This document shows, in pieces, positions 25,240 to 31,964 of a stretch of DNA of 64,000 bases (positions within the stretch are counted from its first letter, which is position 1; each line of letters opens with the position of its first letter). The position numbers were made by a program, and so were the translations under genes. The DNA comes from JACDAV01 sp964626755 (GTDB lineage Bacteria; Chloroflexota; Limnocylindria; Limnocylindrales; CSP1-4). Below the pieces are notes generated by a model. The model saw only the letters and a program-made list of their open reading frames with translations. It did no database searches and was not told where the DNA came from. Where the stretch lies: NCBI GenBank assembly GCA_964626755.1, contig CAZVGO010000049.1, positions 1 through 64,000 of the forward strand, in the 5' to 3' direction.

Positions 25240-25704
25240 TCAGGCAGGCACGTACGCTGCCCGCCGGCGCCACACGAAAAGCGCGACTGCGAACCGTGCC
25301 ACGAGACTCAGCCCGTAGGTCGCACACCAGACACAGACTGCACCGATGACGAAGAGCTCCAGGTAGGTGAAGTAGACCTCGAAGACCACGCCGAGGAGCG
25401 AGAGGCCGTAGTGAGCCGCGAGGATCTCGATCCGGGCCGATCTGATCCAGGCGATGGCGAGCACGAGCAGCGCGAGCGACAGGACCACCCCGTAGACCGC
25501 GACCGGGATACCGCCGACCCTGGCGTACTCGGACATCGCCACCTCCTCGCACCCCTTGAGCGGACCGCAGGCCGGCAGGTCACCCCGCAACGCGACGACG
25601 CTGAGATAGCCGGCGATCGCCAGCCCGACGAGGTCGAGCGTCGCGAGGATAAAGCCGGGATGAATCCGCCGAAGCCGGCCGACGACCGCTCGCGCTGAGC
25701 TCAC
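25240..25704 (-). CDS. Vitamin K epoxide reductase (VKOR) family membrane protein
   Basis: A 154-residue four-helix membrane protein that reoxidises a DsbA-like partner and passes electrons to quinone. The loop cysteines are in LPACGPLKGCEEV and the active-site pair is CVWC at the end of the fourth helix segment (GAVCVWCATYGLS). The Ser/Tyr region SEYARVGGIPVAVYG is typical of bacterial VKOR. Its start overlaps the stop of the DsbA-like gene by four bases, so the oxidant and its regenerator are translated together. Its job is disulfide formation in exported proteins, complementary to the reducing CcdA/TlpA pathway. Confidence 0.92.
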   Translation of the reverse strand: MSSARAVVGRLRRIHPGFILATLDLVGLAIAGYLSVVALRGDLPACGPLKGCEEVAMSEYARVGGIPVAVYGVVLSLALLVLAIAWIRSARIEILAAHYGLSLLGVVFEVYFTYLELFVIGAVCVWCATYGLSLVARFAVALFVWRRRAAYVPA

Positions 25705-26459
25705 GGCGCGGCCGCGGCGATCGCGGCGGCGATGTCGGCATACGGTTGGACGCCCACGAGTGCCTTACCCCCGATGATCAACGTCGGCGTCGAGGAGACG
25801 CCGGCCCGGGCGGCATCGGCACGTGAGCGTTCGATCGCGGCTCCAGCGGCCGTCGAGTCCATGTCCGCCTCGAAGCGGGCCACCTCGAGTCCGAGTCGAT
25901 CGGCCATCGCGATCAGGCGCTCGCGGCCGAAGGCGCCCGAGTTCTCGCGGCCCTGGTTTGCGTAGAGGGTCGCCCACATGTCCCAGAACCTGCCCTGCTG
26001 GGCCGCGGCGTGGGCTGCCTCGCCCGCATCGACCGACTCCCGCCCGAGGAAGGCCATGTCATGGAAGACGATCCTTGCGCGGCCGGTGGCCAGCTCGTTC
26101 GAAGCCAGGCTCGGAAAGACGGTCCGACCCCAGACCTCGCAAGCCGGGCATTGGAAGTCCTCGTACAGGTCGATCGTCACCGGGGCATCCGCCCGTCCGA
26201 GCATGAAGCCGTCCGACACAATCCCCGCGGGCACGTGGGCGATCGTGACGTCAGCGGTGTCCCCCGGCGGCGGGGCTGGTCGGGCCCCGAAGGCGACTGC
26301 GAGTGCCACGACGGCAAGTCCGCCGACGAGCCCGAGGAGCGACAGGGTGCCGATGCCCAGCCGGCGGCCAGGTGGTTGACGGCGGCCTTCGCCACGGCGG
26401 GCCGCTCGCTGCGCCAACCGGCGCTCGCGTCTCGTCTGGGCGGGCTTGGCTCCAGACAT
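25701..26459 (-). CDS. Membrane-anchored DsbA-like thiol oxidoreductase
   Basis: A 252-residue protein with a basic cytoplasmic N-terminus, one membrane helix (LSLLGLVGGLAVVALAVAFG) and an extracytoplasmic DsbA/DSBA-family thioredoxin domain. The active site is CPAC in LYEDFQCPACEVW, and the cis-Pro loop is GVSSTPTLIIGGK. It should introduce disulfides into exported proteins and be reoxidised by the VKOR protein whose gene overlaps it. The ATG at 26459 follows AGGAGAGG; longer upstream frames are not supported. The DoxX-like gene lies 97 bases upstream on the same strand and may belong to the same operon. Confidence 0.9.
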   Translation of the reverse strand: MSGAKPAQTRRERRLAQRAARRGEGRRQPPGRRLGIGTLSLLGLVGGLAVVALAVAFGARPAPPPGDTADVTIAHVPAGIVSDGFMLGRADAPVTIDLYEDFQCPACEVWGRTVFPSLASNELATGRARIVFHDMAFLGRESVDAGEAAHAAAQQGRFWDMWATLYANQGRENSGAFGRERLIAMADRLGLEVARFEADMDSTAAGAAIERSRADAARAGVSSTPTLIIGGKALVGVQPYADIAAAIAAAAP

Positions 26460-26556
26460 GGTTCCTCTCCTGGTTCTCTGGCGGCGCCCGCTCAACGCCG
26501 AGGAGCCCGCCCCTTTCGGGTCAGGCTCCTCGGTCCGTGCTGGGTCAGCCGGCCCC

Positions 26557-27303
26557 TCAGGTCTGGGTCGGGCGTGTTCCCCGTTCGAACGCGGTGCCTG
26601 GGCTCCATGGCGTGCCCAGGCGCGGCAGCAGGTACCGATCAAGGCCGTACCAGCCGGCGACCTTCCAGGCGAGGATGAGACCGACCGCGAGGGTGAACAT
26701 GATCGGGTTCGTAGAGGCAGAGCCTGCCAGCAGGAACGACATGTTCATAAAGGCCCCGAAGAATGCGGCCACTCCGGTGAGGGCGCCGAGGATCAGGGCG
26801 ACCCCAACGGCCAGCTCACCGAAAATGACCACCCAGGAGAACCAGGTCTCCGCGTTGTTCGCGAGCAGCAGGTTGAGGAAGTCGCGGTACCACTCGTAGG
26901 TGATCGGCGGCCGCCCCCCCTCGGGGATGGAAGCCGCGCGCTCCCAGTAGGAGCGGAGTGCTGCCCCACCCTGGGTCCACTCCGGATCCGTGATCTTGTG
27001 CCAGCCGGCGTCGAGCCAGGCGATCCCCACGAACAGCCGAATCGGCAGCCAGAACAGGCCCGCGCGGGTATTGCCGAACAGGAAGCGCGCGAAGGCCGGA
27101 CCCTCGACCTCCACCCTGTCGGAATCCGGATCGCGCCGCGCATCGAGGTACAGGACGATGACAAGCGCGATCGCGGCGACCCAGAAGGCGATCGTCACGA
27201 CAGCATTGAGGGAGTCCGGCACGGGACTCCACGGATTGACAAGCCAGAACAGCAGTACAGCCACAGCGACGCCAAGAACGACGCCGAGACTTCGCAGACT
27301 CAT
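26557..27303 (-). CDS. DoxX-family quinone-linked membrane protein
   Basis: A 248-residue membrane protein. It has two N-terminal hydrophobic helices, then a DoxX domain of four helices starting RLFVGIAWLDAGWHKITDP, with VIFGELAVGVALILG and FGAFMNMSFLLAGS. DoxX/DoxD relatives are subunits of thiosulfate:quinone oxidoreductase or partners in membrane redox and radical protection. ATG 27303 follows GGAGGTGG. It precedes dsbA-VKOR on the same strand, so a shared role in thiol and quinone redox is plausible. A 39-base element at 27382-27420, which recurs in front of the XRE regulator gene, lies 79 bases upstream of its start. Confidence 0.82.
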   Translation of the reverse strand: MSLRSLGVVLGVAVAVLLFWLVNPWSPVPDSLNAVVTIAFWVAAIALVIVLYLDARRDPDSDRVEVEGPAFARFLFGNTRAGLFWLPIRLFVGIAWLDAGWHKITDPEWTQGGAALRSYWERAASIPEGGRPPITYEWYRDFLNLLLANNAETWFSWVVIFGELAVGVALILGALTGVAAFFGAFMNMSFLLAGSASTNPIMFTLAVGLILAWKVAGWYGLDRYLLPRLGTPWSPGTAFERGTRPTQT

Positions 27304-27381
27304 CGTTTCCACCTCCGTGTGACCCCCACGCCGCGCAGCGTGCCACAACTCAGGCCTCTGTGGTAGGTCATTCCGGGCGGC

Positions 27382-27420
27382 TTGCCAAGGTGGCTTGACA
27401 ATCTGCCGAATGGACCTGTC
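27382..27420. promoter_or_regulatory. Operator-like repeat, copy 1 (upstream of the DoxX gene)
   Basis: TTGCCAAG-GTGG-CTTGACAA (27382-27401) is an inverted repeat with one mismatch, followed by TGGACCTGTC at 27411-27420. The same block, 31 of 39 bases identical in direct alignment, is at 30234-30272 in front of the XRE regulator gene. Likely a binding site for that regulator, controlling the DoxX-DsbA-VKOR genes; the link is inferred. Confidence 0.5.
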
Positions 27421-27517
27421 ACAGAAACGGCCGGCGACTACGGTCTGGCCCTGCGCGCTGAGTCCACCATGCCGCCGTACCGATTCGGGCCGTGCCGTGT
27501 CGCTGTTCGTCGTGCGT

Positions 27518-28234
27518 CTAGTGCGGCCCGAACGGGAAGACCATGTCCGGCGTGGAGGGCTTGAGCTCGCTGTCGTCCAGCGCCCACGTCACAAAGTCGA
27601 CGACGTCGACAATCCCGGGAACCATCGCTACCACCCGCCCGACCATCTCAGCGGTCGATCGCCGGTCGGCCTGGCCCCGGACTGACGCTACGCCGTCCTT
27701 GACCTGGACCTCGAACCTTGCGGGATCGAGCCAGAGGATCCGAAGGAGGACGTCCTCGCGAATTGTCCGAGCGAGCTCATCGTCCGAGCGGATGTATGCG
27801 CGCACCAGATCTGCACGCGTGACGATCCCTACGAGGTGACCATCGTCCACGACCGGCAATCGATTGACATGACGACTCGTCATGAGCGCCGCCGCATCGG
27901 CGATCCGTGCGTCCGGTCCGATCGTGAGGGCCGGGGAGGTCATTGCCCCGCCGGCGGTCACGGCCGCCAGCTTCGCCAGCTGCGCCGTGGACTCGCGCGA
28001 GTCCCCGAAGATCCGCACCAACGGCCGGTGTGCAATGGCACCTTCGCCTTGCGCCTTCACGAGGAAGTCGGCCTCGGACAGAATGCCGACCACCTCGCCT
28101 CCCCTGCCAACCACCGGCAGGCCAGAGATTTGATGGTCGACGAGCAGTCGGGCAGCCTCCTTCAGCGGGGTTGTCGGACCAACCGAGATCACCGACCTCG
28201 TCATGACATCGCGTACGTTCATCATTTGGCTCAC
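27518..28234 (-). CDS. CBS-pair and BON domain protein
   Basis: A 238-residue cytoplasmic protein with two CBS domains (VRDVMTRSVISVG, SGLPVVGRGGEVVGILSEADFL; then MTSPALTIGP, RLPVVDDGHLVGIVTRADLVRAY) and a C-terminal BON domain (about 165-225, FEVQVKDGVASVRGQADRRS). CBS pairs bind adenine nucleotides or S-adenosylmethionine and signal energy state; BON domains bind membranes or other macromolecules. The combination is common in stress-related gene sets. It is monocistronic as far as can be seen. A smaller CBS protein at 57566 shares the first part of its architecture. Confidence 0.88.
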   Translation of the reverse strand: MSQMMNVRDVMTRSVISVGPTTPLKEAARLLVDHQISGLPVVGRGGEVVGILSEADFLVKAQGEGAIAHRPLVRIFGDSRESTAQLAKLAAVTAGGAMTSPALTIGPDARIADAAALMTSRHVNRLPVVDDGHLVGIVTRADLVRAYIRSDDELARTIREDVLLRILWLDPARFEVQVKDGVASVRGQADRRSTAEMVGRVVAMVPGIVDVVDFVTWALDDSELKPSTPDMVFPFGPH

Positions 28235-28353
28235 GCTCCTTCCCGGTCAGCATCGTGTGGCGGCGAAGCTGGGGGCAGAGTCGAAGGTCATGCCGCGGGG
28301 GGGCCGCCCGACGTGCGGATGGCCCTGCCGCGCGTCCCGCCGCGCATCCGGGG

Positions 28354-29616
28354 TCAACGGAGGATCTGGGAAACCGTCGTCGGGCTGAGGCCGCGCGCCC
28401 GGAGGCGGAGGACCATCGACGGCAGGGCGTCGAGGGTGTTGTACCCGCCCAGGTGCATAAGGACCATCGACCCGTTGAGGCCGTTGGCGACGACCTTGGC
28501 AGCAATCTGTGCTGCCGTCGGTCCCGGGGTGGGTTTGTTGCTCACCGGCCGCCAATCGATCGTGTCGATGTCCCACATGAACGTCTTCGTGTAGCCTGCC
28601 GCCGCGGCCGCGTTCCGGACCCGCGTGTCGTAGGCGCCATACGGCGGGCGCCAGTACGGTGTCGGCTCACGGCCCGTGAGTGAGCGGATGACCGTCGCAG
28701 CGGTCGTCAGCTCGGAGGCGATGAAGCTCGCGCTCGGCGGGTTCACCGGGCAGGCCGCTCCCCCACCGCCGTCGCGGAGGTTGCAGTGGTGGTACGTGTG
28801 GTTCCCGACCTCGAACAGATGCGGATAGGCGGCGATGAAGGCCATCACCCGCCGGCCCTCGGTGGTCTGCGACGTCGCGCCCGTCGGGAAGACCGTCGCG
28901 CAGACGCGGTCGATCACGAGCCGCTCGAGGATGTCCATCGCCGGCACCAGCCGCCCACCCATGTCGAACGTGAGGGCGATCTGGTTCACGGCGCCGGGCA
29001 ATCGCCGGAAGAGCTGCTGCCCGCCGGCCGGCACCTTCGCCGGCACGGTGCACGAGATGGGCTTGGCGGTCAGGACGCTCGGCGAGACGATTGGGATCCA
29101 GTAGCCCGCCCAGATGCCATTGACGATCTGGGCGTACGGCCGGCCATCGATCATGACTCGACGTGCGGCGGAGGCCCCGGACGCACGTGACAGCAGATAC
29201 GGCTTCGTCGAGAGGAGGCCCCAGGCGGCGTCGAACTTGTAGCCGAGGTACCGGCCGGCGGGAAAGGCGACCCTGGTCGGGCCTGGGTACGTCGCAGTGA
29301 CGACGAGCCCCTTCACGTAGGCGACGATCGACTCGCGAACGTAGTAGCCGGCCAGGCTGCCGGCGGCCATTCGCAGGAACACGCCCCGAGTGCCGATCCA
29401 GCGCCGATCGTCGGCCGTGGCGTCGACGGGGCCGGCCAGCGTGACCGCCCTGGACGCGATGATCGCGCCGGTCGAGCTGAACTTGTAACCGGTCTGCGGG
29501 CCCGCCTCGAGCCGCGCCTGCAAGAGTGCCGCCCGCGCGGGTCCGACGGCCGCGGCCAGCGTCCCGACAACGAGCAGGGCCGCGACAAGGCTTGAGATCA
29601 GGCGCCGGGTGTTCAT
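28354..29616 (-). CDS. Secreted polysaccharide deacetylase with an N-terminal tandem repeat
   Basis: A 420-residue exported protein. It has a signal peptide (to about residue 29, ending ARA), then two repeats of about 65 residues, each beginning GYKF and ending AGYYV or AGYWI, then a NodB-type deacetylase domain from about residue 200. Catalytic features are LTFDMGG, the metal His pair in GNHTYHH, WRPPYGAY and the late VLMHLGG. The usual TFDDG is TFDMG here, so the second, metal-binding Asp is replaced by Met. It probably removes acetyl groups from cell-wall or capsular polymers, but metal binding may be altered. Downstream of pspC on the same strand. Confidence 0.85.
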   Translation of the reverse strand: MNTRRLISSLVAALLVVGTLAAAVGPARAALLQARLEAGPQTGYKFSSTGAIIASRAVTLAGPVDATADDRRWIGTRGVFLRMAAGSLAGYYVRESIVAYVKGLVVTATYPGPTRVAFPAGRYLGYKFDAAWGLLSTKPYLLSRASGASAARRVMIDGRPYAQIVNGIWAGYWIPIVSPSVLTAKPISCTVPAKVPAGGQQLFRRLPGAVNQIALTFDMGGRLVPAMDILERLVIDRVCATVFPTGATSQTTEGRRVMAFIAAYPHLFEVGNHTYHHCNLRDGGGGAACPVNPPSASFIASELTTAATVIRSLTGREPTPYWRPPYGAYDTRVRNAAAAAGYTKTFMWDIDTIDWRPVSNKPTPGPTAAQIAAKVVANGLNGSMVLMHLGGYNTLDALPSMVLRLRARGLSPTTVSQILR

Positions 29617-29650
29617 GGCTGCCGCTTGCCAGAGCCCAGCCCGGAACCCG

Positions 29651-30085
29651 TCATCGCCGCGCGCCAGCCAACAGGATCACCCCGCCGAGCCCGATCAGGA
29701 CGACGGGCCAGATCTGGTTCCAGTCGATCCGGAACCAGACGTTGGCAAGACTCGCGATGCCGATCAGAACAAGGAGCGCGCCGAACACGAGGGCGGCCCG
29801 GCCCGGAATCGCAACGGGCGCCACGTCGCCCACAGCCGCTGTGCCCTGATCCGGAATGACCAGCGCCGCAACGACGTACAACACCACCATTGGGACGATG
29901 CCGGTGAAGAGGCCGATCACCAGGGTGGCCAGCCGGACGGCGGTCGGGTCCGAGCCGTAGGTCTCTGCGATCCCGCCGCACACGCCCGCGAGGACGCGGT
30001 TCGTCGTCGACCGGTGGAGCCGGCGGATCTCTTCGCGCGGTGGTGCGGAGGGAGTGTCGGTGGTCATGGTCGGGTTCGCAGTCAT
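29651..30085 (-). CDS. PspC-domain envelope-stress protein
   Basis: A 144-residue membrane protein. After a polar N-terminus comes the PspC signature RLHRSTTNRVLAGVCGGIAE followed by DPTAVRLATLVIGLFTGIVP and a membrane helix, then two more C-terminal helices (ALVFGALLVLIGIASL and WPVVLIGLGGVILL). PspC proteins sense envelope stress or sequester regulators at the membrane. ATG 30085 follows GAGGAGG. It is divergent from the XRE regulator gene, with the palindrome at 30234 between them, and 34 bases upstream of the deacetylase gene, with which it may be co-transcribed. Confidence 0.85.
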   Translation of the reverse strand: MTANPTMTTDTPSAPPREEIRRLHRSTTNRVLAGVCGGIAETYGSDPTAVRLATLVIGLFTGIVPMVVLYVVAALVIPDQGTAAVGDVAPVAIPGRAALVFGALLVLIGIASLANVWFRIDWNQIWPVVLIGLGGVILLAGARR

Positions 30086-30233
30086 CTGGTCGCCTCCTCT
30101 TCGACCGGCACGGACCAGTGCTCGGTCTCTCCTGCAAGCCTCGTCCTGCGCCCACGGGATCGCCAGAGCCGAACGATGCGATGCGGCGCGCCGTTTGGCC
30201 CTCCTGCGGACCCCGTCGGGATCAGTGGCGTCG

Positions 30234-30272
30234 TTGCCAAGGTCACTTGGCAAGGTGACAAGTGGACCTGTC
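30234..30272. promoter_or_regulatory. Operator-like palindrome, copy 2 (between PspC and XRE genes)
   Basis: TTGCCAAG (30234-30241), spacer GTCA, CTTGGCAA (30246-30253) is a perfect 8-bp inverted repeat, followed by TGGACCTGTC at 30263-30272. It lies 50 bases before the XRE start and 149 bases before the divergent PspC start. It matches the element at 27382-27420 over 39 bases. Autoregulation by the XRE protein is the simplest explanation. Confidence 0.55.
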
Positions 30273-30303
30273 GCCCGAAGGGACCCGATGCGAGAGTCGA
30301 TCC

Positions 30304-30531
30304 ATGACGACGCGCTCCGAACCCCGCCTCCGCACTCGCCTTCGCGTCGCACGGGCGGAGCGGAACATGTCCCAGGAACAGCTCGCCGGCGCCGTGGGTG
30401 TGAGCCGCCAGACGATCAGCTCGATCGAGACCGGGCAGTACTGCCCTTCGAGCGTGCTGGCGCTGCGGCTCGCGCACGTGCTCGGCCAGCGGTTCGAGGA
30501 CCTCTTCTGGCTGGAAGGAGAAGGCAAATGA
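30304..30531 (+). CDS. XRE-family helix-turn-helix regulator (small, single-domain)
   Basis: A 75-residue DNA-binding protein consisting almost only of a Cro/C1-type helix-turn-helix: LRVARAERNMSQEQLAGAVG, then VSRQTISSIETGQYCPS and the fourth helix region. There is no effector domain. ATG 30304 is preferred to an upstream in-frame start because it gives the usual length. Its stop overlaps the start of a small membrane protein (AAATGA), a frequent pairing in which the membrane protein may titrate or signal to the regulator. The palindrome at 30234-30253 is a probable autoregulatory site. Confidence 0.85.
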   Translation: MTTRSEPRLRTRLRVARAERNMSQEQLAGAVGVSRQTISSIETGQYCPSSVLALRLAHVLGQRFEDLFWLEGEGK

Positions 30532-30821
30532 AGCAACTGCGCGCTCGCGATGAACGCGAGCTGGCCGTCGACCGCTCGGGCGATCGATTGGCCTACCTCG
30601 CGCTGTCTTATGGATTGCTGGTTGTCGTGGCCTACCGCAGCTTCGTGGAGGGCCAGGCCTCGTGGGAGCTGCTGGGGCTGGTGGTGCTCGGTGGGCTCGT
30701 CGGTACGGGATACCGCCTGCAGCACCGGGCCTTCACCCGGGAAGCGGCACTCGTGATCGGCGTCACGGTCCTCGCCGCGGCCGCGGTGGGAATCGCGGTG
30801 GCTCTCGCGGTTCGAGTCTGA
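30528..30821 (+). CDS. Small membrane protein paired with the XRE regulator
   Basis: A 97-residue protein with a charged cytoplasmic N-terminus (MKQLRARDERELAVDRSGDR) and three hydrophobic helices. AAGGAG precedes the ATG, which overlaps the XRE stop by four bases. No enzymatic motif is visible. Similar XRE-membrane protein pairs occur in many Gram-positive bacteria, where the membrane partner is thought to modulate the regulator; that role is inferred here from context only. It converges with the acetate kinase gene, with only seven bases between the stops. Confidence 0.7.
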   Translation: MKQLRARDERELAVDRSGDRLAYLALSYGLLVVVAYRSFVEGQASWELLGLVVLGGLVGTGYRLQHRAFTREAALVIGVTVLAAAAVGIAVALAVRV

Positions 30822-30828
30822 TCCGTCT

Positions 30829-31944
30829 CTAGCCGGCGACCGCAGCGGCGGCCGCCTCGGCGATGACGATGTCTTCGCGGGCCCTGATCCGCAATACCGC
30901 CGGGGGGCCGGGCTGGAGCACGCCATCGTCCGTGACCGAATCGCTCAGATGCACGGTCACGCCCAGGACAGCAATGCGTTCGGCGATCCGGGTCCTGATC
31001 GGTGCGGCATTCTCGCCGATTCCGCCGGTGAAGACGAGGGCGTCGAGGGCCGGCAGGGCCGTCGCCGCGGCGCCGATTCCGGCGGCGGCCCGGCTGACGA
31101 ACATCCCGATCGCAACGTGCGCCCTTGCATCTCCCGCCGCCTCGAGCTCCAGGAGCTGCCGCATGTCGGCCGTCCGCCCGGAGGCACCGAGCAAGCCCGA
31201 ACGGTGCTCCAGGTCCGCCGCGATGTCTTCGAAGGGGACTCCTCGGCGGAGCACGTGAATGATCGCCCCCGGGTCGATCGACCCGGCCCGCGTTCCCATC
31301 ATCAGGCCTTCCAGCGGCGTCAACCCCATGGAGGTGTCCACCGACCGTCCCTGATCGACTGCGGTCACGGAGCAACCGCCGCCGAGGTGAGCGACGACGA
31401 GCCGGAGCTCGGCTGCCGGCCGGTCAAGCAGCTCCCCCGCCCGTCGCGTGGACCAGGCGACCGACAGCCCGTGGAATCCGTACCTCCGCACGCCCCATTC
31501 CTCGAGCCAGCGGTCCGGCACCGGGTAGCGACGAGCGGTCTCCGGCAGCGAGGCATGGAACGCCGTGTCGAATGTCGCGACATGAGGGATGTCTGGAAGC
31601 GCCCGTCGGGCGGCTCGAATGGTCGCCGCGGCGAGCGGGTTGTGGAGCGGCGCCAGGTCCGCGAGCTCGTCGATCTCCGCCACGGTCCGGTCGTCGACGA
31701 CCGTCGGCACGGTGAAGCGGGTGCCGCCGTGCACGACGCGATAACCGACCGCCCGGAGCGAAGGGGCCGGGACACCTGCCGCGTCGATCGCACCGAGGAC
31801 TGCCCGCACCGCATCCTCCTGGGCGTCGCTCGGCGCGTCGGCCTCCCAGTCGGCCGTCTCCTCGAAACGTGGGTGCCGGTCCGGCGTGTCGACGACCGTC
31901 GCCTTCAGGGTGGCCGAGCCCGGGTTGAGGACGAGGACGCGCAT
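30829..31944 (-). CDS. ackA: Acetate kinase
   Basis: This transfers the phosphate of acetyl-phosphate to ADP, giving acetate and ATP. The 371-residue length is slightly short for the family (about 400). Family motifs are VLVLNPGSATLK at the start, RVVHGG, the substrate loop FDTAFH, RRYGFHGLS, HLGGGCS and the nucleotide-binding FTGGIGENA. The first motif has GSATLK where GSSSLK is usual. It lies 20 bases after the phosphoketolase gene on the same strand, so the two form a bypass that turns sugar phosphates directly into acetate and ATP. No phosphotransacetylase is visible in the window. Confidence 0.93.
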   Translation of the reverse strand: MRVLVLNPGSATLKATVVDTPDRHPRFEETADWEADAPSDAQEDAVRAVLGAIDAAGVPAPSLRAVGYRVVHGGTRFTVPTVVDDRTVAEIDELADLAPLHNPLAAATIRAARRALPDIPHVATFDTAFHASLPETARRYPVPDRWLEEWGVRRYGFHGLSVAWSTRRAGELLDRPAAELRLVVAHLGGGCSVTAVDQGRSVDTSMGLTPLEGLMMGTRAGSIDPGAIIHVLRRGVPFEDIAADLEHRSGLLGASGRTADMRQLLELEAAGDARAHVAIGMFVSRAAAGIGAAATALPALDALVFTGGIGENAAPIRTRIAERIAVLGVTVHLSDSVTDDGVLQPGPPAVLRIRAREDIVIAEAAAAAVAG

Positions 31945-31964
31945 CCTCTACGCCGGACGGCCGG

